Positions 1-8,072 of a DNA stretch of 25,954 nucleotides are shown piece after piece. A model generated the notes under the pieces. That model did not search any database. It worked only from the letters and a program-made list of their open reading frames with translations, and was not told the origin of the DNA. Numbering within the stretch: the first letter of the stretch is position 1; the number at the start of each line of letters is the position of its first letter. A program made the translations under genes and the position numbers. The stretch comes from Acidobacteriota bacterium (GTDB taxonomy: Bacteria; Acidobacteriota; Terriglobia; Terriglobales; Acidobacteriaceae), in assembly GCA_021778315.1 (NCBI GenBank), contig JAJYCQ010000024.1:1-25954 (forward strand), in the 5' to 3' direction.

Positions 1-493
1 ATTCACGCCCGCGCTTCAACAGCACCGGCCTTCCACTCCTCCCCACCTCCACCAGCAGCGGATAATTCTGCATGCTCCGCGATCCGATCTGCAGCATATC
101 CGTATACTCACTCACCAACTCCACCAGCCGCACATCGATCACCTCCGTCACCACCGGCAGCCCCGTCAAATCGCCGGCAGCCCGCAGCAACTTCAGCCCC
201 TCCAATCCAAGCCCCTGGAAATCATGCGGCGACGTGCGAGGCTTGAACGCCCCACCCCGCAGCATATCCGCGCCCGCCGCCTTCACGCCGCGAGCAACCT
301 CCATCAACTGCCCCTCGCTCTCCACCGCGCAGGGGCCGGCAATCACCACCGGCCTCCCTGCACCAAAGCGAGCTCCTCCCACCTCCACCACGAACCCGCC
401 CTCATCAAACTCCGGATGCGTTCGGAGGCTGATGTTCGGACAGATTCGCGGCAGATCCACAAGCCCCACTTGCCCTGCAATTTTCCGTTCCAT
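1..493 (-). CDS. aroF: 3-deoxy-7-phosphoheptulonate synthase (DAHP synthase, type I-beta), C-terminus off the window
   Basis: This enzyme condenses phosphoenolpyruvate with erythrose 4-phosphate, the first step of the shikimate pathway. It is cytoplasmic. The visible 164 residues carry the hallmarks of the short AroF/KDPG-aldolase-like class: IAGPCAVES at about 51-59, [12 protein letters not shown] at 78-89, QIGSRSMQN at 135-143 and PVLLKRG at 156-162. A family member is usually near 280-340 residues, so the C-terminal half lies beyond base 1. The ATG at 493-491 is preceded by AAGGAGAG about 6 bases upstream, which fixes the start. The first 40 residues resemble the small N-terminal ferredoxin-like tail end only weakly. 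The gene begins 23 bp after the RidA-like stop and is last in the visible operon. Its place behind four envelope propeller genes is unusual, since aro genes normally sit with housekeeping genes. The family call is secure. Dedicated versus general function is not known. Confidence 0.9.
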   Translation of the reverse strand, partial: MERKIAGQVGLVDLPRICPNISLRTHPEFDEGGFVVEVGGARFGAGRPVVIAGPCAVESEGQLMEVARGVKAAGADMLRGGAFKPRTSPHDFQGLGLEGLKLLRAAGDLTGLPVVTEVIDVRLVELVSEYTDMLQIGSRSMQNYPLLVEVGRSGRPVLLKRGRE

Positions 494-516
494 ACTAGCT
501 CTCCTTTGCCTTGCGA

Positions 517-1050
517 TTACTTCCCATCCTGCGATTCAACCGCACCTGGCGTCTCAAAGATCGCCATCGCTTCCATCTCAAACAGCAAGCTGGGCCAGCA
601 CAGAATCGCCTGGATCCCAGTCGACGCCGGCAGAACCTCCAGCCCCTGCTCCTCAAAAAACTTCGTCCGAATCAAGTTGAACTGCTCGTAGTCCCGCTCG
701 ATGTCGCGCAGATAGCAAGTCGTCCGCACCACGTCCTTCCACGTCGCGCCCTCTGACTTCAACAAGTCCGTAACGTTCTGATACGCCCTCCTCGTCTGCG
801 CCCCAAAGTCTCCCGGGTGCACCGTCTCGCCCTTCTCCCCAACGCTCGCCGTACCCGAAATCATCAGGATCGTGATCCCCTTGATGTCCAGCCGCATGCC
901 GCGCGAAAACGACGACGGCTTCTGATACTGATACGCCTCATTCAGTGCGTTCGGTGCCGACATCGCCTTCTTCCGCAACTTCGTCGGAGCCCCATTGCTC
1001 CCGTTCTTCACTGCCAGGTTCGCTTCTGCTTCCATCACGATATTGCTCAT
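517..1050 (-). CDS. RidA/YjgF-fold protein, non-canonical (active-site Arg replaced)
   Basis: This 177-residue protein has a RidA/YER057c/UK114-type fold preceded by about 45 residues of polar extension. Family signatures are [23 protein letters not shown] (63-85, read as segments MISGTASV and HPGDFGAQ), the [11 protein letters not shown] block near 106-116, and the C-terminal [10 protein letters not shown] near 158-166. In classical RidA imine deaminases the late PARS motif supplies the catalytic arginine. Here the matching stretch is PASTG (141-145), so serine stands where arginine is expected. That argues against a standard 2-aminoacrylate deaminase. The SGTAS motif is also seen in RidA-fold chorismatase-like proteins, which is suggestive next to a DAHP synthase but not proof. 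The start ATG overlaps the upstream stop in an ATGA tetranucleotide, and AAGGAG lies about 8 bases upstream, so translation is likely coupled. No signal peptide is seen, so it is cytoplasmic. Confidence 0.8.
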   Translation of the reverse strand: MSNIVMEAEANLAVKNGSNGAPTKLRKKAMSAPNALNEAYQYQKPSSFSRGMRLDIKGITILMISGTASVGEKGETVHPGDFGAQTRRAYQNVTDLLKSEGATWKDVVRTTCYLRDIERDYEQFNLIRTKFFEEQGLEVLPASTGIQAILCWPSLLFEMEAMAIFETPGAVESQDGK

Positions 1051-2171
1051 TTGGCCTGCTCCTTATGTACAGCGCGCATCCCGTGGCTCAGGCCCTGTGC
1101 CGTTGCCACCCAGATGTCGTCGCCTTGAAAATCCGTGTTGAGAATGTAGGTGTGCGCCACGCTGGTCTCCGTGGCGATCCGCTCTTTGCTTCCATCCGCA
1201 TGGGTCACAAGAATCTCCCCGCGCCCCGTCTTCGCATCCCGTCGATAGCTGACCCACGTATTCGTCCGCGTATCGAGTTCGCTCAGCCCGCCCTGCGTGC
1301 TCGCCCACACCTCGTCCCCGCGCGAGTGCACCGCATTAATAAAATTCGAAGCCAGCCCGCTATCCTTCGTCAGATAGTTGTGCCAGTTCCTCCCGTCATA
1401 CCCGCTCAACCCAAAGTAGGTCGACGCCCAGAACGTCTTCGTGTCCTCGTTGTAAGACACGCTGCTCACAATGTTGTGGATGAGCCCCTGGTTGCGATAC
1501 AGCACCAACTCCATCTCTCCATCAGGGTCCGTATACGGCTTCCACATCTGCTTCGCAAGGTCATACGACAGCACGCCCCCGCCCCACACCGCGAAATAAA
1601 TCTTCTCCTTGCCCACCGAAATCCCATACCCCCAGGGCTCCGCGAACGGAGCATTCGTCTCATTGAAGATCGACCAGCTCCCCGTCCGCGTGTCCAGCCG
1701 ATTCACGCCCGCGCCCGTCGCCACCCACACATTCTGTCCCTGCACCGCAACGCCATACACCAGGTCATTCGCCAGCCCGCTCGTCATGTTCGTATAGTTC
1801 GTAAACTTCCCACCCGAGTACCGGCTCAGCCCACCAAACGTCGCCACCCACACATCGCCATTCGCCTTATCCACCGCAACCGACATGACCGCGCGCCCCG
1901 CCAGCCCATCCTCCTGCGTGAAGATTTTCTTCACGCGCCCATCCTCCAGCATCACCAGACCATGCGTCGTTCCCGCCCACACCCGGTCTCCATCCACCGT
2001 CACGCAAAACACTTCACCCGCAGGAAATCCATTCGCCGGAGTGTAGTTCGTCCACCTCGTATACAGTGCCGGTGTCTGCGCAACACTCTGCGCGCGCCCA
2101 CTCACCATCGCGGCAAACAACCATCCCGCAACCACTAACACTCTTCGCATCGTCCACGCACGCATCATCAT
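1047..2171 (-). CDS. Exported Reg_prop (two-component-regulator propeller) repeat protein
   Basis: An N-terminal signal peptide (basic MRRV followed by a hydrophobic stretch and a cleavage-like SGRAQS) precedes repeated propeller blades. The repeats follow the Reg_prop pattern: VWAGTTHGL, VWVATFGGLSRY, VWVATGAGVNRLD, FWASTYFGLSGYD, VWASTQGGLSELD and IWVATAQGLSHG. These blades form the periplasmic sensor half of hybrid two-component proteins. Here no membrane helix, kinase or DNA-binding domain follows, so the protein is a free-standing propeller of about 374 residues. I chose the ATG at 2171 because GAGG lies 6 bases upstream. A GTG at 2183 in the same frame would instead overlap the upstream stop by 4 bp. 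The gene sits in the propeller operon, and its stop overlaps the RidA-like start by 4 bp. Ligand or partner is unknown. A role in sensing or scaffolding with the other propeller proteins is inference. Confidence 0.82.
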   Translation of the reverse strand: MMMRAWTMRRVLVVAGWLFAAMVSGRAQSVAQTPALYTRWTNYTPANGFPAGEVFCVTVDGDRVWAGTTHGLVMLEDGRVKKIFTQEDGLAGRAVMSVAVDKANGDVWVATFGGLSRYSGGKFTNYTNMTSGLANDLVYGVAVQGQNVWVATGAGVNRLDTRTGSWSIFNETNAPFAEPWGYGISVGKEKIYFAVWGGGVLSYDLAKQMWKPYTDPDGEMELVLYRNQGLIHNIVSSVSYNEDTKTFWASTYFGLSGYDGRNWHNYLTKDSGLASNFINAVHSRGDEVWASTQGGLSELDTRTNTWVSYRRDAKTGRGEILVTHADGSKERIATETSVAHTYILNTDFQGDDIWVATAQGLSHGMRAVHKEQAK

Positions 2172-2179
2172 CCTGATCC

Positions 2180-4168
2180 TCACAGCGTCTTCAGGTACTC
2201 AATCAAATCGTTCAACTGCGCCTTATTCATATCCGAGGTCAATCCGTGTTTATCCTCCGGGTTAAATAAGGTCCAGATATCTTCCAACTCCAGCGCTTCG
2301 CCGTTGTGCAGATACGGCGGCTTCATCACAACGCCCTCCAACTGCGGAACATCGAACGCGCTGATCGTGTCATACTTCGTCGCCGTCCCCACATTCACCT
2401 GCACCCTCGACGTGAAATGCGTCAGCGGCGAATGGCACGTATAGCATCGCTGCATCGGAGGAATCACAGCGCCGCTGCTACTCTTGTCGCGAAAGAACAT
2501 AGCCCGCCCCCGCGCCTGCGCCTCCGTCAACGCTCCATCGCTCGCCACATGCGGATTCCTCCCCAGGTGCAGCGAAAAAATGTACCCCACCAAATCTTCC
2601 ACTTCCTTCGAATTGAATCCCTGCGACCGGAAGATATACATCGCCGTCCTCGGCCCATCCTGAGTCTCAAGGTCCGGATTCTTTCCGTTCCACTTGAAGG
2701 GCTCAGTCCCTGCAATGCTGTACAGCGTGCGATTCTCCACCACATCGCGCCCCAGTTGCGGCGTCTCCAAACTCCACGCCAGTCCATCCGAAAGCCCCTC
2801 ATGCGGATGACAAGTAGCGCACGCCATCTGCCCCTGGTAGCAATAGCTCACGTTATAAAACAGCCGCTCCCCGCGACGCCTCCGCGTCAACTCCTTCGGT
2901 CCACCCAAATCAATCGTCGACACCATCTGTCTCCGCGTCATATCCATCACGCTGATCGTGTCGTCCATCCGGTTCGCGATATACGCATACCGACCATCCG
3001 CCGAAGTAATCACATCCGTCGGGTTCCGCCCCGTCGCCACGCGTCCCGCAACAATTTCATTCGCCGAATCCAGCCGGTTCGCCAACTCCATCCTTCGCGC
3101 CGAACTCCGCACCAGCAGCCCGCGCAGCTTCGCCGCATCCACCACCGACACCACATCCGCACCCGACGCCGTCACCAGCGCCCACCGCCCCTCCGGCGTT
3201 CCCGCCACACCAAACCCATCTGCATAATAGTGGTCGATGTTATCCAGCAACACCTCCGACACCCGATAGCTCCCCGCTCCATCCGCACTCGAACTCGCCG
3301 GACGAATCACCGCCATCCCATGCGTCAAATACCCACCCTGCGGAATCTGCACCAGAGGATTCAAATTCTTCGGCCGCATAAACGGCACCAGCACATATCC
3401 CCCAGCGCTCGCAGGCAGCTCCGCAATATGCCGCATCTGGATCACGCCCGGCACATCCACCCGCGCCGCCACCACCTGCTTCGCGCAATCGATCACCGTC
3501 AACTCCGACACCGGCGGCACATTCGGCGGAGCCAATCTCGCCAGCAGATTCGCTACATACACCCGGCTACCATCGCGTGACAGCGCAACATACTCCGGAT
3601 AGTGCCCTGCCTCCAGCCGCTTTGTCTCCAGCCCCGTCCGCAAATCCATCACCGACACGTCATTGCCCAGCGTATTCGCCACATACAACACGTCGCCCGC
3701 ACGATCCGTTGTCAGCCCCACCGGCCCCCAACCCGCCTTCAGCGTTCGCCGCACCGCAAAGCTCTGCGCATCAATCTCCGTCACCGCATCGCTCGCCTCA
3801 TCCGAAACATACAGCGTCTTCCCATCTGGAGAAATCGCAATCCCCTTCGGCCTCCGCCCCACCTCCACCCGCCGCTCCACACGCCCCGCTCGAGTATCCA
3901 CCGCGAGCACCACATTGCTGTCCTCGCACACCACATACAGCCACTGCCCATCCTGCGAAATCGCCAGCGCCACCGGGCTCAAATACCGTGCACCACCCTC
4001 GGGCCTCTCGACCGTCGTACCCAGCGCGCGCCCCGCAGCCGACACGCGAACCGGCTTCGTCGTGACCATCAACAGCGCCGCAAAGATCATCGCAATCGCA
4101 GCCACACCGATCGCTACTTCCTCCCAATGCTTCAGCGGTTCGCCCACCCTCGCACGTCCCATGCTCAT
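2180..4168 (-). CDS. Membrane-anchored YVTN beta-propeller fused to diheme MauG/cytochrome-c-peroxidase-like domain
   Basis: The 662-residue protein starts with a cytoplasmic tail and a single hydrophobic segment at about 17-35 (signal anchor). A seven-bladed-type YVTN propeller fills roughly 60-420, with blades reading LYVVCEDSNVV, LYVSDEASDAV, LYVANTLGNDV, VYVANLLA and AYIANRMDDTI. The C-terminal region carries two c-type heme motifs, CATCH (450-454) and CYTCH (575-579), plus the PPYLHNG segment (617-623) typical of bacterial diheme peroxidase/MauG relatives. The catalytic part would act outside the cytoplasmic membrane in electron transfer or peroxide reduction. Its start ATG overlaps the stop of the upstream CRTAC1 gene in ATGA, so translational coupling is likely. 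Substrate is not predictable. MauG-like protein oxidation and peroxidase activity are both open. Heme attachment would need a cytochrome-c maturation system, which is not in this window. Confidence 0.88.
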   Translation of the reverse strand: MSMGRARVGEPLKHWEEVAIGVAAIAMIFAALLMVTTKPVRVSAAGRALGTTVERPEGGARYLSPVALAISQDGQWLYVVCEDSNVVLAVDTRAGRVERRVEVGRRPKGIAISPDGKTLYVSDEASDAVTEIDAQSFAVRRTLKAGWGPVGLTTDRAGDVLYVANTLGNDVSVMDLRTGLETKRLEAGHYPEYVALSRDGSRVYVANLLARLAPPNVPPVSELTVIDCAKQVVAARVDVPGVIQMRHIAELPASAGGYVLVPFMRPKNLNPLVQIPQGGYLTHGMAVIRPASSSADGAGSYRVSEVLLDNIDHYYADGFGVAGTPEGRWALVTASGADVVSVVDAAKLRGLLVRSSARRMELANRLDSANEIVAGRVATGRNPTDVITSADGRYAYIANRMDDTISVMDMTRRQMVSTIDLGGPKELTRRRRGERLFYNVSYCYQGQMACATCHPHEGLSDGLAWSLETPQLGRDVVENRTLYSIAGTEPFKWNGKNPDLETQDGPRTAMYIFRSQGFNSKEVEDLVGYIFSLHLGRNPHVASDGALTEAQARGRAMFFRDKSSSGAVIPPMQRCYTCHSPLTHFTSRVQVNVGTATKYDTISAFDVPQLEGVVMKPPYLHNGEALELEDIWTLFNPEDKHGLTSDMNKAQLNDLIEYLKTL

Positions 4169-5868
4169 CGAGCACCCGCCTTCGTCGCAGCAATACTCGG
4201 CGCTGCAACAACCGCTGCAGGCTCCGTCACCTTCAACACCTGGTCGGCCTTCACGTCATGCAGCGTCTGCACCGTTCCGCTCGGCCAATGAATCGTCAGC
4301 GTATCCACCACCGCATGCGACCCCAAACCAAAGTGTGGCCGCGGATCATTCTGCGATAGATATCCACTCTCCGAAGTGCTCTGCACCCACTGCTTCAACT
4401 CGCCAGCGACAGCCTCCAGGCTCGCTCCATACCCATCGCGATTGCTCCGCGTCCCCACCAGCTTGATCGTCAACCAGTGATTCCGCTTGCCCGCCGGAGC
4501 AGTGTTGTGCAGCAAAATTCCCTTGCCCCCCAACGTCGTCACAAATGCATCCACATACCCATCGTTGTCGTAGTCTGCAAAGCAGGCACCGCGACTCACA
4601 CTCTGCTTCTGAAAAAACGCGCCCGCCTGCAATGACACATCGCTGAACGTTCCATCGCCGTTATTCCGCAGCAGCGAACTCTGCTGTGGAACCAGCCATA
4701 CCAGCCCGCCATTCACGATGAACAAGTCCTTCCATCCATCGTTATCAAAATCAAACAGCCCATCACCCCATCCCACAAACTGCGCCGACACCGGCCCCAC
4801 GCCCGACGCATTCGTCACATCCTCAAACATGCCGTCGACCTTCCCCGCATTGCGAAGCAGCCGGTGATAATGTGCATCCGAAACAAATAGTGACTGCCTC
4901 CCACTGTTCTCATAATCCCCAAACACCGGCCCCATCGCGGTCGAGGCCTCGCCATTCTGCCCATACGCAGCGCCCACATCAGCCGCCACATCCGTAAACG
5001 TTCCGTCGTGATTATTGCGATACAGAAAGCTGGCCATCGTGTCATTCGCGACATAAATATCCGGCCATCCATCGCCGTCAAAATCCCCCACTGTCACGCC
5101 CATCGCGCGCCCCGGCTGCGCCCCAATCCCCGACACCTTCGATACATCCGTAAACGTTCCATCGCCGTTGTTATGCAGCAGCCGGTTCGTCTCCGGCGCA
5201 TACTCCAGCGGCCCCGGATACTGTTGCGCCGAATAATACTGACGGCTGCTCGGATCGAACTTCAGATAATTCCCCACGAACAAATCCAACCGCCCATCGT
5301 GGTCATAGTCCAGAAATGCAGCGCCCGTCCCAAAGAACGGATTGTTCGCCCCGGCCTTCGCCGTCACATCCGTGAACGTTCCATTCCCGTTGTTGTGATA
5401 CAAAATCGCCGAGTTGTAATTCGTCACATACAGGTCTTCATTGCCATCGTTATCGAAGTCACCCGCTGTAATCCCAACCCCTATCCCCTTACCCGGCACG
5501 CCCGCCTGCGCCGTCACATCCGTATACGTCCCATCCCCATTGTTCCTATACAGATGATTCGTCGCCGCCACTCCATCCGCCGCAGAATGATTCGCCAGCT
5601 CCTCCACATGCCGCCCGTTCGCAACATACAAATCCATCAGCCCATCGTTGTTGTAATCCAGCCACGCGCACCCCGACCCCGTTCCCTCCTGAATCGAGCT
5701 CAGTGCCTTCTCACCAAACGAATGCTGAAAATCAATCCCCGACTTCGCCGTCACATCCTCAAATTGCGGCAGCCCAGCAGCACTCACCGCAACACTCGCA
5801 CTCTGAGACGAAGCCCCCAACGCCACACTCAACATCACACCCGCACACGCCCATCGCATCGTCACCAT
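4165..5868 (-). CDS. CRTAC1-family FG-GAP/VCBS repeat protein with ASPIC/UnbV C-terminal domain
   Basis: After a signal peptide (hydrophobic stretch ending near GASSQS) the protein is built from FG-GAP/VCBS propeller repeats. Each has a calcium-loop-like DxDxDG core: LDYNNDGLMDLYV, GDFDNDGNEDLYV, LDYDHDGRLDLFV, GDFDGDGWPDIYV, FDFDNDGWKDLFI and ADYDNDGYVDAFV. Between them lie recurrent RNNGDGTFTDV linkers. The last part (about 480-550 counted from the GTG) reads RDGYGASLEAVAG, GYLSQNDPRPHFGLG and LTIHWPSG, the ASPIC/UnbV signature. Such proteins are secreted, probably calcium-binding, and mostly of unknown role. I prefer the ATG at 5868 with GAGGAG upstream. A GTG at 5880 would overlap the previous stop by 4 bp. 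The start of the next gene overlaps this stop by 4 bp. Length is about 567 residues, usual for the family. Confidence 0.9.
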   Translation of the reverse strand: MVTMRWACAGVMLSVALGASSQSASVAVSAAGLPQFEDVTAKSGIDFQHSFGEKALSSIQEGTGSGCAWLDYNNDGLMDLYVANGRHVEELANHSAADGVAATNHLYRNNGDGTYTDVTAQAGVPGKGIGVGITAGDFDNDGNEDLYVTNYNSAILYHNNGNGTFTDVTAKAGANNPFFGTGAAFLDYDHDGRLDLFVGNYLKFDPSSRQYYSAQQYPGPLEYAPETNRLLHNNGDGTFTDVSKVSGIGAQPGRAMGVTVGDFDGDGWPDIYVANDTMASFLYRNNHDGTFTDVAADVGAAYGQNGEASTAMGPVFGDYENSGRQSLFVSDAHYHRLLRNAGKVDGMFEDVTNASGVGPVSAQFVGWGDGLFDFDNDGWKDLFIVNGGLVWLVPQQSSLLRNNGDGTFSDVSLQAGAFFQKQSVSRGACFADYDNDGYVDAFVTTLGGKGILLHNTAPAGKRNHWLTIKLVGTRSNRDGYGASLEAVAGELKQWVQSTSESGYLSQNDPRPHFGLGSHAVVDTLTIHWPSGTVQTLHDVKADQVLKVTEPAAVVAAPSIAATKAGAR

Positions 5869-5876
5869 AGAACTCC

Positions 5877-7292
5877 TCACGGCCTCACCGCCTTCTTCGC
5901 TTCACCCACCAAATCACTCGGCGTATCGAACCGCTGCAACGCCATCGGCGAACGATTCTCCGGAGCCAGCGCCTGGCTCTCATGACATCCCGGGCATCCA
6001 CGATCCTCGCCACCGCGCACCCACATCCAACTCCGTTGCGCCTTCACCACCTCGCCCTTTTTCCCGATCAACTCCAGCCGTATCGGCACATTCGCCGGAA
6101 CCGTCGCATAGAACGATCCATCCAGCTCCACCGGAGCATCTCCGAAACTCCGCTCCCCATCTGCCTCTTTCGCCACCACCCGCACCCGCGCAATGTGTCC
6201 AGCCAGCCGCCCGCTCGCCACGTCCTCAGACGAATACGCATCCAGGCAAAGCAGCCGTCCCGTCTTTCTTTCCGGATGCAAAATGCTCCGATACGCCTCC
6301 ACCGGAGCATGCGCGGCAATTTCCACCGCCTGCACGCTCGCTCCCGGCGCACTCCGATACACCAACGTCTCGCGCCCGCCGCGCTGCAAATCCACGCTGT
6401 ACAAACCGCCCCCACGCGACACCACCAGCGTCCCATCCCCCATCTCCGTCACCGACGCATATCCGGCCACCGCCCCCCGCAACCTCACCGCATGCAGCGC
6501 TCCCGGCCGAACCCACTCCAACGCTCCACCCGCAGCCCGCGCCGTCTCTCGCTGCACGAACACGATCGTGCCATCCGCCAACTCCTTCGCCCCGCCCCGA
6601 CTGGCCCGAGCCTCATCGTCCTGCCGCAGCAGTGCCAGCCCCGACCCATCCGGGTCCATCACATACAGCGCGCGCCCCTGCCCATCCACACCCGCAGCCG
6701 ACACTAGCAGCCGCCCACTCCGCAGCGCCGTCTCCACCTCAAACTCCCCCGGCCCAAACGTAATCGCATGCGCATCCGCCCCACTCGTCGCACTCACATA
6801 GATCTCGCCCCCACGCCCCGCAGCCCCAGCCGACGAATACGCAATCGCATCCCCCGGCAGATACACCGCGCGAACACAATCCCCCGCGCAGTGCGTCACC
6901 TGCCGCGCCTCCCCACCCGCAGCGCTCATCTCCCAAATCTGCCACGTGGAATCCCTCTGCTTCCTCCCGCTAAACAGCAGCCGCGCCCCATCAAACGAGA
7001 CCTGCGGATCTGCCACCGCAAAGAACTCCGGGGTCAGCACAACGGGAGGAAGCACAGCGGCCCCTCCCTCCGTCCGCACAGGACTCCGCATCAACTGGCT
7101 GCCTTGCGGATACCTCCCCACCACCTCCCCGGCCACCACCACCGAGGCACGCACGAAGGCAATCTCGCCGTGTGCATGGTTGGGAGAGACCATCACACTC
7201 GTAGACGAATCCTGCACAGCCCCGGCTGGTTCGCTTACCGTACTCAGGGCCAGGGCAAGACCTGTGAGCACACCTCTCCACGCCAACTTCAT
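5877..7292 (-). CDS. Exported PD40/TolB-like propeller protein with C-terminal CxxCH (hydrazine-synthase-alpha-like architecture)
   Basis: This is the first gene of the propeller operon, with 471 residues. It has a signal peptide (MKLAWRGVLTGLALAL, then a small-residue cleavage region near SEPAGA). The middle shows TolB/PD40-type blades: DPQVSFDGARLLFSGRK, IWEMSAAGGEARQVTHC, IYVSATSGADAHAITF and LYVMDPDGSGLALL. Near the C-terminus a single c-type heme motif CPGCH sits at 433-437, inside a stretch (GEDRGCPGCHESQALAPENRSP, quoted in pieces) that I associate with proteins annotated as having a hydrazine-synthase-alpha-like domain. This does not imply hydrazine chemistry. The heme would face the periplasm. 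The ATG at 7292 has no strong Shine-Dalgarno sequence. A possible promoter lies about 100 bp upstream. Substrate and partner are unknown. The propeller-plus-heme layout parallels the YVTN-diheme protein two genes downstream. Confidence 0.78.
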   Translation of the reverse strand: MKLAWRGVLTGLALALSTVSEPAGAVQDSSTSVMVSPNHAHGEIAFVRASVVVAGEVVGRYPQGSQLMRSPVRTEGGAAVLPPVVLTPEFFAVADPQVSFDGARLLFSGRKQRDSTWQIWEMSAAGGEARQVTHCAGDCVRAVYLPGDAIAYSSAGAAGRGGEIYVSATSGADAHAITFGPGEFEVETALRSGRLLVSAAGVDGQGRALYVMDPDGSGLALLRQDDEARASRGGAKELADGTIVFVQRETARAAGGALEWVRPGALHAVRLRGAVAGYASVTEMGDGTLVVSRGGGLYSVDLQRGGRETLVYRSAPGASVQAVEIAAHAPVEAYRSILHPERKTGRLLCLDAYSSEDVASGRLAGHIARVRVVAKEADGERSFGDAPVELDGSFYATVPANVPIRLELIGKKGEVVKAQRSWMWVRGGEDRGCPGCHESQALAPENRSPMALQRFDTPSDLVGEAKKAVRP

Positions 7293-7391
7293 GTCTGCTT
7301 TTGCACAAGCTGGGATTGGCCGGCTTGCGCGCCTGCTTTCTATCTCCGGTTATGGAGCTCTGAGTACGATGTATACCCACCCAACCCCACC

Positions 7392-7420
7392 GTTGTATTG
7401 GACCAGTAGGTTGATAACAA
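7392..7420 (-). promoter_or_regulatory. Candidate sigma70-type promoter of the propeller operon
   Basis: On the minus strand TTGTTA (7420-7415) and TACAAC (7397-7392) are separated by 17 bases, 4-5 of 6 matches to each consensus hexamer. This would give a leader of roughly 90 bases before the ATG at 7292. The 254-bp gap 7293-7546 holds no other recognisable feature. Part of the spacer reads GGTCCA, which resembles part of the MocR-like boxes at 9606, but I would not claim a site. Confidence 0.35.
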
Positions 7421-7546
7421 CACCCATCATTCGATGGATGTCTTCCGTACCCCGCGCCGCGCCATCATCGCTGCACGCATCGCAAACAAAATAGGCGCAG
7501 CCAATAGCCGCGCCCACCCTGCACTTCAGTTCTCTTTCCGACCGCG

Positions 7547-7888
7547 CTACTTACCCTTCTTCGTCGCCTGCGACGCAATCACCAACGGAGCAATCTTCGT
7601 GTACGTCGCCGCCGGAACAATATTCCTGCTCTTCAGCTGCGTCTTATTCGCATAAGGGCGTCCATCGATAATCTTCTGCGAGTACACATCGCCCACACCC
7701 GGCAGCGCCTTCAACTGGTCCTTCGTCGCCGAGTTAATATCAACCAGGCTACTCTTCGTCGCCACAGCAGCAGGTGCAGCTGCGGGCTTTGCCGCCGTCT
7801 TCGCCTGCAGCGCCAGCGCTGGCAGCACGCCCATCAATACACAGGACACCACCGCAAGTACGGTGGTCTTCATACGATTCAGCTTCAT
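7547..7888 (-). CDS. Exported ComEA-like helix-hairpin-helix protein
   Basis: The 113-residue product has a signal peptide (VLAVVSCVLMGVLPALALQA) and an alanine/proline-rich linker. A ComEA-type tandem helix-hairpin-helix follows at about 49-100, reading LVDINSATKDQLKALPGVG and then SQKIIDGRPYANKTQL. ComEA binds double-stranded DNA at the cell surface during natural transformation. Many small exported relatives are only inferred to bind DNA. The start is the ATG at 7888 because a near-perfect AAGGAGG (7900-7894) lies 5 bases upstream. A longer reading frame to 8104 has no ribosome site and no recognisable extra domain. No other competence gene is visible nearby, so a role in DNA uptake is an inference. 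The gap 7889-8072 to the MocR stop shows nothing I can name. Confidence 0.85.
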   Translation of the reverse strand: MKLNRMKTTVLAVVSCVLMGVLPALALQAKTAAKPAAAPAAVATKSSLVDINSATKDQLKALPGVGDVYSQKIIDGRPYANKTQLKSRNIVPAATYTKIAPLVIASQATKKGK

Positions 7889-8072
7889 GCCATCCTCCTT
7901 GGTCCATCGTCCTATCGCTGCCGCCTCAATCCAACATCCCGGACAGAGCAGCGCCTCCGCCCTCAGCACAACCAGCATGCCGACAGGCAAGCTCCACCCA
8001 GCCAACTCCGCGATATCTTCAGTGGCGACGCCGCCACAGTATTCTCTGGCCTGCTCACGTTCGTCAAATCGC

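Noticed and set aside
945..3580. Long plus-strand frames opposite the propeller genes
   Set aside because: Same antisense shadow effect. The minus-strand frames carry signal peptides, heme motifs and overlap-coupled starts.
6940..6953. CCACGTGGAA sequence as a parS site
   Set aside because: One arm is wrong (CTGCCACGTGG), with three mismatches in the inner 14 bases, and it is far from the cluster.
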